Positions 33,379-40,911 of a stretch of DNA of 64,000 bases are shown piece by piece (the first letter of the stretch is position 1; each line of letters opens with the position of its first letter). Under the pieces are notes generated by a model that was not told the DNA's origin, did not search any database, and was given only the letters and a program-made list of their open reading frames with translations. This DNA is from CAWBYL01 sp963793025. Its GTDB lineage: Bacteria; Actinomycetota; Acidimicrobiia; Acidimicrobiales; Acidimicrobilacustridaceae. Made by a program: the position numbers and the translations under genes. The stretch is from the NCBI GenBank assembly GCA_963793025.1, contig CAWBYL010000004.1, positions 62,001 through 126,000 of the forward strand, in the 5' to 3' direction.

Positions 33379-33445
33379 GCGAGCGCCACATACCGGCGCT
33401 CGCCGAAGCTCCTGTGCCCTCGGGCCGGGAGCTTCTTTCGTTTTT
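33378..33445 (+). promoter_or_regulatory. leuA transcription attenuator: pause hairpin and T-tract terminator
   Basis: Hairpin 1 has 10-bp perfect arms (33378-33387 and 33395-33404, 7-nt loop) starting at the last base of the leader stop codon. Hairpin 2 (33405-33412 with 33428-33435) is followed by TTTCGTTTTTC, the clearest T tract in the window. CCGGC at 33393-33397 could instead pair with GCCGG at 33424-33428, which would disrupt both hairpins and act as antiterminator. Confidence 0.78.
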
Positions 33446-33523
33446 CACCGCCTCTTCTCCGCCCCCTTCGTCTCCGTTCTCCGTAGCGTTGCTCCGCCGC
33501 CCACCACGACCCAAGGAACCCTG

Positions 33524-35236
33524 ATGCGTCCCGATCCCGTGCAGCCCCGACCGATGCCGTTCGAGAAGTACCGCCGGTTCGACCCCCTCGAGCTGCCCGA
33601 TCGCACGTGGCCGGACAACAAGCTCACCGCGGCGCCGACGTGGTGTGCCGTCGATCTCCGTGACGGCAACCAGGCGCTGGTCGACCCCATGGACCCGACC
33701 CGCAAGCTGCGCATGTTCACGACGCTGGTGGACATGGGCTTCAAGGAGATCGAGGTCGGGTTCCCGGCGGCCAGCCAGACCGACTTCGACTTCGTCCGTC
33801 AGCTGGTGGAGGACGACCTGGTCCCCGACGACGTCACCATCCAGGTGCTGACCCAGTGCCGTGACGACCTGATCGCCCGCACCTTCGAGTCCATCAAGGG
33901 CTCCCACCACGCCATCGTCCACTTCTACAACTCGACGTCGATCCTGCAGCGCCGCGTGGTGTTCGGTCTGGAACGCGAGGGCATCACCGACATCGCCGTC
34001 AACGCCGCCAAGCTGTGCCGCAAGCTCACCGAGACCGTGCCCGGCACCGACGTGCGCTTCGAGTACTCGCCCGAGAGCTACACCGGAACCGAGGTCGACT
34101 ACGCCGTCGAGATCTGCGACGCAGTGGCCGAGATCATCGAGCCCACTCCGGATCGGCCGCTGATCATGAACCTGCCGGCCACCGTCGAGATGTACTCGCC
34201 CAACGTCTACGCCGACACCATCGAGTGGTTCCTGCGCACGGTGCGCAACCGTGAGTCGGTGGTGCTGTCCCTGCACCCCCACAACGACCGCGGCTGCGCG
34301 GTGGCGGCGGCCGAGCTCGGCATCCTGGCCGGCGCCGACCGCGTCGAGGGCTGCCTGTTCGGCAACGGTGAGCGCACCGGCAACGTCGACATCGTCACCC
34401 TGGCCCTCAACCAGTTCAGCGAGGGCATCGACCCGAAGCTCGACGTCTCCGACATCGACGCCCTGCGGAGGGTGGCCGAGTTCTGCAACCGCCTGCCGGT
34501 GCACGAGCGCCACCCCTACGCTGGCGACCTCGTCTACACGGCCTTCTCCGGCTCGCATCAGGACGCCATCAAGAAGGGCTTCGCCGCCCTGTACGCGGAG
34601 TCCGAGGCGGCGGGTCGGGGCAAGGACTACGAGCAGTGGGAGGTTCCGTACCTGCCCATCGATCCCGCCCACGTGGGCCGCACCTACGAGGCCGTGATCC
34701 GCGTGAACAGCCAGTCCGGCAAGGGCGGCGTCGCCTACATCATGGAGACCGAGCACGGCTTCTCGCTGCCTCGCCGGCTCCAGATCGAGTTCTCCCGCAC
34801 GATCCAGGGCATCACCGAGGACACCGGCACCGAGATCTCCCCGGCGGCCATGTGGGACGCCTTCTCGGCCGAGTACCTGCCGGACGCGCCCCCGGTCGAG
34901 CTGAGGAGCCACGAGCTCGTCACCGACGCCGAAGGCTCGACCACCATCACCGCCCAGCTGGTGGTGGACGGCGAGCCGGTCACCGTCACCGGCCAGGGCA
35001 ACGGCCCGATCGCCGCATTCGTGGCCGGGGTGCGCACCGTGGCCGACGCCCAGCTCGACGTCGTGGAGTACTCCGAGCACTCCCTCGGGGTCGGCGCCGA
35101 CGCCGTGGCCGTGGCCTACGTGGAGACCACCGGGGGCGACGGCAACGTGCGGTGGGGGGTCGGCACCGACCCCAACATCATCACCGCTTCGTTCCGGGCC
35201 GTTCTCTCGGCGGTCAACCGACGGGGACGTCTCTGA
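33524..35236 (+). CDS. leuA: 2-isopropylmalate synthase (type 2)
   Basis: This 570-residue enzyme condenses acetyl-CoA with 2-ketoisovalerate in the first committed step of leucine synthesis. The N-terminal TIM barrel has APTWCAVDLRDGNQAL with the metal-binding Asp, GFKEIEVGFPAASQTDFDF, LHPHNDRGCAV with the HxH metal ligands, and GNGERTGNVD. The C-terminal leucine-binding regulatory domain (about residues 450-570) is present, so feedback inhibition by leucine is expected besides the attenuator. Start ATG 33524 follows AAGGAA. The length and the PWPDNKLTAAP-type N-terminus match the type-2 LeuA of actinobacteria. Confidence 0.96.
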   Translation: MRPDPVQPRPMPFEKYRRFDPLELPDRTWPDNKLTAAPTWCAVDLRDGNQALVDPMDPTRKLRMFTTLVDMGFKEIEVGFPAASQTDFDFVRQLVEDDLVPDDVTIQVLTQCRDDLIARTFESIKGSHHAIVHFYNSTSILQRRVVFGLEREGITDIAVNAAKLCRKLTETVPGTDVRFEYSPESYTGTEVDYAVEICDAVAEIIEPTPDRPLIMNLPATVEMYSPNVYADTIEWFLRTVRNRESVVLSLHPHNDRGCAVAAAELGILAGADRVEGCLFGNGERTGNVDIVTLALNQFSEGIDPKLDVSDIDALRRVAEFCNRLPVHERHPYAGDLVYTAFSGSHQDAIKKGFAALYAESEAAGRGKDYEQWEVPYLPIDPAHVGRTYEAVIRVNSQSGKGGVAYIMETEHGFSLPRRLQIEFSRTIQGITEDTGTEISPAAMWDAFSAEYLPDAPPVELRSHELVTDAEGSTTITAQLVVDGEPVTVTGQGNGPIAAFVAGVRTVADAQLDVVEYSEHSLGVGADAVAVAYVETTGGDGNVRWGVGTDPNIITASFRAVLSAVNRRGRL

Positions 35237-35252
35237 TCACCTGGTTGTTCTC

Positions 35253-35268
35253 GGTGACGTTCGTCACA
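35253..35268. promoter_or_regulatory. CRP/FNR-like site after leuA (a)
   Basis: GGTGA-CGTTCG-TCACA matches the CRP-type half-sites TGTGA/TCACA with one change. It pairs with the inverted copy at 35279-35294 to form a large palindrome (13-bp arms 35254-35266 and 35281-35293), which could alternatively be a terminator hairpin after leuA. Confidence 0.45.
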
Positions 35269-35278
35269 TACACTCCGG

Positions 35279-35294
35279 AGTGACGAACGTCACG
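35279..35294. promoter_or_regulatory. CRP/FNR-like site after leuA (b)
   Basis: AGTGA-CGAACG-TCACG is the inverted partner of the site at 35253-35268, with an ACTCCGGAGT palindrome between them. It lies 40 nt before a small ORF at 35335. Confidence 0.42.
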
Positions 35295-35334
35295 TCGCGC
35301 CGATGGTCGGGCGGCGGGAGATCCTGGAGGCCGG

Positions 35335-35445
35335 ATGTCGACGAGAGCTCTGCGGGCCCTGCACGCGGTCCTGGCCGTGTTCGGGATGATGACCGTGTGC
35401 TGGCCTGACCCCCTGGTCGTGGGTGAGGTCGACCACCACCGCTGA
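35335..35445 (+). CDS. Possible small hydrophobic protein (36 aa)
   Basis: An ATG at 35335 preceded by GGAGG (4-nt spacing) opens a 36-codon frame with a hydrophobic stretch ALHAVLAVFGMMTV after a basic N-terminus (MSTRALRALH) and an acidic/His-containing end (VVGEVDHHR). It fills the 270-nt gap between convergent leuA and the SnoaL-like gene, downstream of the paired CRP-like palindromes. I recognise no family. It may be a small membrane protein or chance; coding evidence is limited to the ribosome binding site and hydrophobicity. Confidence 0.3.
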   Translation: MSTRALRALHAVLAVFGMMTVCWPDPLVVGEVDHHR

Positions 35446-35505
35446 GCTCCCGGAGGCGGTGCGGCGCGGCCCTGAGGGCGGAGTTGCCCTCCGTGGGGTC
35501 GCAGC

Positions 35506-35916
35506 TCAGTCCGGCTGGAAGAAGGGATCGAGGGCGATCTCGGTCGGCTGCTCGAAGAAGGCGCGCACGTGCACGACTTTTCCGTCGGCGTCGACCTTCC
35601 AGATCTCGATGCCCTCGACCACGGCGGCCACGCCGTCGACGACGCCCTCGTTGCGCATGTCGACCACCGCTTCGTTGCCCCCGGTGATGATCCGGGTGGG
35701 CACGAGCGTCCACTCCCGCCCCGGCCGCAGCGAGTTGTCCCACGACCCCTCGGCGGCGGCGCGACCGAGCTTGGGGGCCTTGCCCACCGGGTCCTCGAAC
35801 ACCACCTCGTCGGCGTAGAGCTCGAGCCAACCGGCCCGGTCCCTCGCGTTCCAGAGCTCGGCGTGGCGCTCGACGGCGCGCCGGGCCGGATGAGTTCCTT
35901 CGTCCCCATGTGCCAT
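35506..35916 (-). CDS. SnoaL/NTF2-like protein
   Basis: This 136-residue protein of the SnoaL-like NTF2 fold begins with ATG at 35916; the open frame upstream is antisense to other genes. Motifs are HAELWNARDRAGWLELYADEVVFEDPVG at the N-terminus, DMRNEGVVDGV in the middle and HVRAFFEQPTEIALDP at the end, typical of steroid-isomerase-like or polyketide-cyclase-like pockets. Members bind small hydrophobic ligands and some isomerise ketosteroids; a catalytic acid is not proven here. It lies downstream of the lipoprotein gene by 36 nt and is probably co-transcribed. Confidence 0.85.
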   Translation of the reverse strand: MAHGDEGTHPARRAVERHAELWNARDRAGWLELYADEVVFEDPVGKAPKLGRAAAEGSWDNSLRPGREWTLVPTRIITGGNEAVVDMRNEGVVDGVAAVVEGIEIWKVDADGKVVHVRAFFEQPTEIALDPFFQPD

Positions 35917-35951
35917 GGCGTCCAGTGTGGCGCGCGGCGGGGACGGAGACC

Positions 35952-36851
35952 TCAGCGAGGAGTGGCCGGTGGGTCGACGCGGTCGAGGGCGGCGTTCACC
36001 CCGTGGGCGTCGGAGACGACGGCGGCCGAGGCCTGACGGACCGACTGCGAGGCGAACTCCAGTTGCTCGGTGGTGGGCCCGACCAGCTCGAAGCGGGTGC
36101 GTTCCGCCTCGATCGCCGCGCTGCGGCACACGGTGAGGTTCGAGCGCAGGTTCTCGAGCCCGGTCTTGAGGCTGTTGGTGCCCTCCGGCTCGCCGGGCAC
36201 CGAAGGAGCGTCGGGGATCAGAGCCGCGGTCGACGCGGCCAGGCCGTTCAGCGTCTCGGCGGAGTCGAGCCACACCTGACGGTCGGCGCCGGCGGGGCCG
36301 GCGAGCACGACGGCCGCCTCGTCGAGCAGCCGGGCGACCTGCGTCGACCGGTAGGTCACGTCGCGGGCACCCTGCAACCAACGGGCCTTGGTGGCCTTGC
36401 GGGACCGGAGCACGGCGAAGAGGGCGATCAGGGCGGCGAGCACGATGAGGGCGACGGCAGCGACCCAGAGCCACGGCGAGGAGCTCGAATCGGTCGAGTC
36501 GCCGATCGCCGCCGCCACCTCGGTGGTCGTGGACTTCGACTCCGTCGTCGTCGAGGCCTCGGTGGTCGTCGTGGTGCGGGCCTCGGTCGTGGTGGTGGTC
36601 GGTTCGAGCGTGGTCTCGGTGCTGCCCGTGGTGGAGCTGCCCCCGTTGGTGGTGGATGTGCTCGCCGGTCGGGTGGTCGACGTCGATTCCGACGTCGTGC
36701 TCGAGTCGGCGGTGGTCGTGGTGGTGGAGATCGAGGGAAGGGTGATGCCGGAACCGGCGCTGCCGGAACCGCACGCCACGCCCGCCACGGCGAGGAGCAG
36801 GGCGCCCGCCAGCACCGCTCCCCGGGTCTTCCATGTGGCCGATGTCGTCAT
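35952..36851 (-). CDS. Lipoprotein with Thr/Ser-rich linker and one transmembrane helix
   Basis: This 299-residue protein starts at ATG 36851 after GAGAGAGG. A lipoprotein-type signal ends at AGVAC with Cys27. Residues about 35-115 are a low-complexity Thr/Ser linker (runs such as STTTTTADSSTTSE and ARTTTTTEASTT). A strong hydrophobic segment follows (WVAAVALIVLAALIALFAVL), then RSRKATKAR, which by the positive-inside rule puts the C-terminal helical domain (about 140 residues) in the cytoplasm. So the lipid anchor would be outside and the C-terminal domain inside, a signalling-like layout. No known domain is recognised in the C-terminal part. Confidence 0.75.
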   Translation of the reverse strand: MTTSATWKTRGAVLAGALLLAVAGVACGSGSAGSGITLPSISTTTTTADSSTTSESTSTTRPASTSTTNGGSSTTGSTETTLEPTTTTTEARTTTTTEASTTTESKSTTTEVAAAIGDSTDSSSSPWLWVAAVALIVLAALIALFAVLRSRKATKARWLQGARDVTYRSTQVARLLDEAAVVLAGPAGADRQVWLDSAETLNGLAASTAALIPDAPSVPGEPEGTNSLKTGLENLRSNLTVCRSAAIEAERTRFELVGPTTEQLEFASQSVRQASAAVVSDAHGVNAALDRVDPPATPR

Positions 36852-36967
36852 CTCGAACCTCTCTCGCGACCGGTCGTGCTGCGCTACCACACTGCCCTGC
36901 CGAGCCGCCGCGGTGCGGGACCGCCGACGGAGGGGCGGCCTCCTCGATTTCGTGGAGTGCGACGGCG

Positions 36968-36973
36968 TAGGGT
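36968..36973 (+). promoter_or_regulatory. Candidate -10 box of a leaderless transcript (2OG-oxygenase-like gene)
   Basis: TAGGGT ends 6 nt before the ATG at 36980 and no ribosome binding site intervenes. Confidence 0.5.
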
Positions 36974-36979
36974 CGATCC

Positions 36980-37963
36980 ATGGTCAGCACGGGGGAACTG
37001 TTGGACCGGCCGAGTGCCGTACGGGTGCAGCCGGTGTACGACGATCCGGCCGAGGTGCTCTCGGTGATCCGAGCGGTGGAGCCGTACTGGCCCATCGTCC
37101 GCTACGCCGGATCGGACACCGAGACGGCGGCGCTGGCCGGGGACGGGCGCTCCAACATCTTCGTGCCCCCGTGGTTCCGTCGTGACTTCGCCCTGCGGGG
37201 AGACGTCCTGGTGACCGACGCCGAGGTGATCCTCGACAACCCGAGGTTCGTCGCCGCCGCCCACGACGTGTTCGGGCCCGACGTGGTGGTCCGACCCACG
37301 ACCGTCTACGTCAACGTCATGGTCCCGGGTCCCGTGCCCTTCGTGCCCCACACCGACGTTCCCGCGTTTCGCGGGGTCACTCGTGAGGACCATCCGGTGT
37401 GGCTCCTGGGCCAAATGATGAACAGCGGCCTCTTCGAGGACTGGCGGATCAAGCTGGCCACCGCCGTGTCGTGGTTCTACGAGGGGTCGGGCGGTGACTT
37501 CCACTACTGGCCCGAGGGCCCCGAGGGCGCCCGCGCCACCATCGCCGCGCCCTACGACAACATCGCGGTGGTCGCCGACAACGAGCGCACCTACCACGGC
37601 GTGGCCCCCGTGGGCACCGGCTCCGAGCAGCTGATCCACGGCCTCACGGTCGATTCGCTGCTGCATCGGGTCGATCACGGATGGGAGATGCGCAACGGCG
37701 ACGAGCCCGTGCACCGGGCCGATGACGACGACGTGCGCATCACGGTGTCGTGGAAGGGTGAGATCTACGCCGACGCCGCCGATCGCGAGCGCGTCGAGAC
37801 CCACACCGACGACCTCGACCTCGACCGGGTGGTCGACGCCCTGGTGGCCGACATGCGGTCTCGGGGCGTGGCCGTGGAGGTCCCGGGCGACCCCCACCAC
37901 GACGAGGCGTGGGTCACCGCCGTCTCCTCCACCTACGGCCGTCGCCCCCCGAAGCTCGCCTGA
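36980..37963 (+). CDS. 2OG-Fe(II)-oxygenase-like protein, uncharacterised
   Basis: This 327-residue soluble protein contains PFVPHTDVPAFRG and, about 90 residues later, NERTYHGVAPVG, together giving an H-x-D...H set like the iron-binding facial triad of 2-oxoglutarate-dependent oxygenases. The spacing fits a compact double-stranded beta-helix fold. It is not similar to any oxygenase I can name, and the second Arg/Lys that binds 2-oxoglutarate cannot be pinned down. It starts at ATG 36980 behind a leaderless promoter box. A hydroxylase of a lipid or steroid substrate is possible but unproven. Confidence 0.72.
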   Translation: MVSTGELLDRPSAVRVQPVYDDPAEVLSVIRAVEPYWPIVRYAGSDTETAALAGDGRSNIFVPPWFRRDFALRGDVLVTDAEVILDNPRFVAAAHDVFGPDVVVRPTTVYVNVMVPGPVPFVPHTDVPAFRGVTREDHPVWLLGQMMNSGLFEDWRIKLATAVSWFYEGSGGDFHYWPEGPEGARATIAAPYDNIAVVADNERTYHGVAPVGTGSEQLIHGLTVDSLLHRVDHGWEMRNGDEPVHRADDDDVRITVSWKGEIYADAADRERVETHTDDLDLDRVVDALVADMRSRGVAVEVPGDPHHDEAWVTAVSSTYGRRPPKLA

Positions 37964-38006
37964 ACCCGGCTCCACCCCCAAACCCTGGTCACCCCCCGCA
38001 ACCCGT

Positions 38007-38054
38007 TCGGTGGCTCGTTTCACGCCCCCGGAGGGGCGTGAAACGAGCCACCGA
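38007..38054. repeat. Intergenic palindrome, repeat family A copy 2 (bidirectional terminator)
   Basis: A perfect 22-bp stem starting TCGGTGGCTCGTTTCACG with a 4-nt loop lies between the convergent stops at 37963 and 38094. It is followed by an A/G-rich stretch (GGGAAGGGAGGG repeats). Confidence 0.88.
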
Positions 38055-38093
38055 GGGGAAGGGAGGGAAGGGAAGGGAGGGGGACGGGCGGCG

Positions 38094-40910
38094 TCAGGCG
38101 TGGTCCGAGCGGGCGATGGCCCGCTCGTCGGTGCCCAGGTAGGAGGCGATCACACTCGGGTCGTGGCGGACTTCGGCCGGCGTGCCCTCGGCGATCACCT
38201 GGCCCGCCTCCATGCAGTAGATGCGGTCGGAGATCGACATCACCATCGGCATGTCGTGCTCGATGATCAGGATCGCCGCGCCGAGCTCCTCCCGGATCGT
38301 GCGGATGAGGGGGCCGAACGCCTCCGTCTCGCGCTGGGCCACCCCTGCCGTCGGTTCGTCGAGCAGCATGATCTGGCAGTCGAGGGCGAGCAGCGCCCCC
38401 AGCTCCACGATGCGCCGGGTGCCGGTGGACAGCTCGGCCAGGAGGGTGTCGGCGTAGCGGCCCAGGCCGAGGTGCCCGATGATCTCCTCGGCTTCGGTCC
38501 GCTTGCGCTTCTCCGCCTTGGGTGACGGGGGCAGGGCCAACATGGAGGGCACGAGCAGGCTGTGCTGGCGGGCTTCGAGGGCCACCATCAGCGTCTCGCG
38601 GACGGTGAGGGATCCGAACAGGCGGGCGTTCTGGAAGGCCCGCCCGATCCCGAGACGGGCTCGCCGGTACGACGCCAGGTTGCCCACCTCGCGACCGGCG
38701 ATGGTGATGGTGCCCGACGACGGGACGAAGCCCGAGACGGCATTCATCAGCGTCGTCTTGCCCGCGCCGTTGGTGCCGATGAGCCCGACGATCTCGCCCG
38801 GACGCACCACCAGTGACGCACCGTCGACGGCGTGACGACCGCCGAAGGTGACGCGGAGGTCGCTGACCTCCAGCGGCGTGTCGGTGGCCGTCCGCTCGGT
38901 GGCCAGCGTCGAGAGGTGGGTCACGCCGGCCTTCTGCACCCGCACGGGTGCGGTCCAGCCCGTCCGCTTGGTGATGTAACCGAGGAGCAGGTCCCGACCC
39001 GAGTGGACGATGGAGATGAGCCCGCCCGGGAAGTACAGCAGGACGATCAGCATGCCGACGCCGCTGGCCAGCAACTGCACCTGCTCGGTGCCGTCGAAGA
39101 TGATGGGGATGGCCACGATCAGCAACGTGCCGAGGATGGCGCCGGTGATCGACGAGATGCCCCCGACCACGGCGACCGAGATGATCCGGAGCGACTGCTC
39201 GACGTCGAACGTCAGCGGCGAGAGGGTGAACTGGCCGTTGCTGGCGGTGAGGGGGAGGAGGCCGCCGGCGAGGGCGGCCACCCCCCCGGAGATGGCGAAG
39301 GCCAGGATCTTGGTCTTGGTGGCCGACACGGTGTAGGCCGATGCTGTCGGCTCGTTGTCCCGTACGGCGATTATCGACCGGCCCACCCCGGTGCGGCGTA
39401 TCCGCCACGCCAGCAGGATCACCAGCACGGCCACGAACAGGCAGAAGTAGTAGATGCCGCTGAAGTCGGTTCCCTTCACCTGCCAGAACAGCAGGTTGAA
39501 GCCCGTGCGCCGGTTGACGTCGAGCTGGGCGGCGCCGCCCCCCTTCGGGGCCAACGAGTCGTTGACGATGAGGAAGCTGCGCACGGCCAGGGCGAAGCCC
39601 AGGGTGGCCACGGCGAGGAACAGGCCCCGGATGCGCAGGGCGGGGATGCCGACGATCAGCGAGGCGACGACACCGGCCAAGGTGCCGAGGGCCAGGGCGG
39701 CCAGATAGGGGAGGTCCTGCGAGAAGTACACCGTGAGATACGCGCCGATGGCGGCGAAGCCGAACTGCCCGAGTGACAGCTGCCCGCCCCAACCGGTGAG
39801 GATCGTGGCCGACAGCGCCACGATGAGGAAGACCGGGATCGTGGAGTAGCGGAGGAAGTCCGTCGGCTTGTCGAGGAACGACGGTACGAGCAGGGCGCCG
39901 ACGACGAGGACGCCGATCCCGACCAGGGTGGACACCCGGTAGAGGGGGTGGGCCCGTAGTTCCTCGGACGCCGAACGGAGTCGGGGGGTGAGCGACCAGT
40001 CGTCGCCGGTCATCCCCGCTCGCTGCCCGGCGACGACCATGAGCACGAGCAACAGCACGAAGATGACGGCGATGTTGGACCCGGCGGGGACGTCGCCGAC
40101 CTGGGCCCAGGTGACGAACAGGGCATCGAGGACGCCGACGACGATGCCCCCCACGACGGTGAGTCCGAACGAGCGCATCGAGCCGAACATGGCGGCGGTC
40201 AACGACAGCAGGAGCAGCTTGGGGCCGAGGGCGCTGCTGACGGCCGCGATGCTGCCGCCCTGGAGGGGCGCGATGAGCAGGGCGCTGAAGGCGGCGAGCA
40301 GGCCGGCGAGGGCCCACACCTTGGTGGAGACCGCCCGGATGCTGATGCCGGCCAACGCCGCCGACGGCATGTTGTCGGCCGTGGCCCGGACCTCCTTGCC
40401 GAACCGGCTGCGGGAGAACATCCAAGCGAAGAACACCATCAGCAGCGGCACGGCGACGATCACCGTGAGCTGGGGGCCCGAGACCCGGATCCCGGCGAAC
40501 TCCCACGTGCCGCCGATGAGGATGGGATAGCTGGCCGAGGCGACCTGCTCTTCGGGGATGGGCAGGCGCAGCTGCAGCAGCTGGATGAGCTGGGTGATGC
40601 CGAGGGTGGCGACGAACAGCACCAGACGGGGCTGGGTGAAGAGTCGACGAAGGATCAGCTCGGCGGCGACCCCGAGGGCGACGCCGGAGGCCAGCGCCAG
40701 CGGGACCGAGAGCCCGTACGGGATGTCGTAGCGGATGTAGAGCAGCGCCATGGCGTAGCCGCCGAAGGCACCGATCTGACCCTGGGCGAAGTTGATGACG
40801 CCCGTGGCCCGGAAGATGAGCACGAGGCCGAAGGCCACGAGGGCGTAGACGAGGCCCTGGACGACACCGTCGAAGAGGATGCCGACGCTGAAGGTGAGCC
40901 CGAGCACCAC
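38094..40910 (-). CDS. LivH-LivM-LivG triple fusion of a HAAT-type importer
   Basis: This 938-residue protein carries both permease halves and the first ATPase in one chain. The LivH-like part (about 1-300) has the block VYALVAFGLVLIFRATGVINFAQGQ; the LivM-like part (about 335-660) has GWGGQLSLGQFGFAAIGAY and IPALRIRGLFLAVATLGFA; the LivG-like part (about 690-938) has Walker A GTNGAGKTT, signature LSTGT, Walker B IMLLDEPTAG and IIEHDMPMVM. The GTG start at 40910 lies 1 nt after the stop of the MFS-LivF gene, so both are made together. Only the second ATPase is missing, and it is supplied by the neighbour. Three-in-one fusions are rare. Confidence 0.93.
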   Translation of the reverse strand: MVLGLTFSVGILFDGVVQGLVYALVAFGLVLIFRATGVINFAQGQIGAFGGYAMALLYIRYDIPYGLSVPLALASGVALGVAAELILRRLFTQPRLVLFVATLGITQLIQLLQLRLPIPEEQVASASYPILIGGTWEFAGIRVSGPQLTVIVAVPLLMVFFAWMFSRSRFGKEVRATADNMPSAALAGISIRAVSTKVWALAGLLAAFSALLIAPLQGGSIAAVSSALGPKLLLLSLTAAMFGSMRSFGLTVVGGIVVGVLDALFVTWAQVGDVPAGSNIAVIFVLLLVLMVVAGQRAGMTGDDWSLTPRLRSASEELRAHPLYRVSTLVGIGVLVVGALLVPSFLDKPTDFLRYSTIPVFLIVALSATILTGWGGQLSLGQFGFAAIGAYLTVYFSQDLPYLAALALGTLAGVVASLIVGIPALRIRGLFLAVATLGFALAVRSFLIVNDSLAPKGGGAAQLDVNRRTGFNLLFWQVKGTDFSGIYYFCLFVAVLVILLAWRIRRTGVGRSIIAVRDNEPTASAYTVSATKTKILAFAISGGVAALAGGLLPLTASNGQFTLSPLTFDVEQSLRIISVAVVGGISSITGAILGTLLIVAIPIIFDGTEQVQLLASGVGMLIVLLYFPGGLISIVHSGRDLLLGYITKRTGWTAPVRVQKAGVTHLSTLATERTATDTPLEVSDLRVTFGGRHAVDGASLVVRPGEIVGLIGTNGAGKTTLMNAVSGFVPSSGTITIAGREVGNLASYRRARLGIGRAFQNARLFGSLTVRETLMVALEARQHSLLVPSMLALPPSPKAEKRKRTEAEEIIGHLGLGRYADTLLAELSTGTRRIVELGALLALDCQIMLLDEPTAGVAQRETEAFGPLIRTIREELGAAILIIEHDMPMVMSISDRIYCMEAGQVIAEGTPAEVRHDPSVIASYLGTDERAIARSDHA

Positions 40911-40911
40911 G

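Noticed and set aside
36490..36740. Repetitive GGTGGTCGTGGT-like DNA
   Set aside because: It encodes the Thr/Ser-rich linker of the lipoprotein on the other strand and is not an independent DNA repeat or CRISPR.
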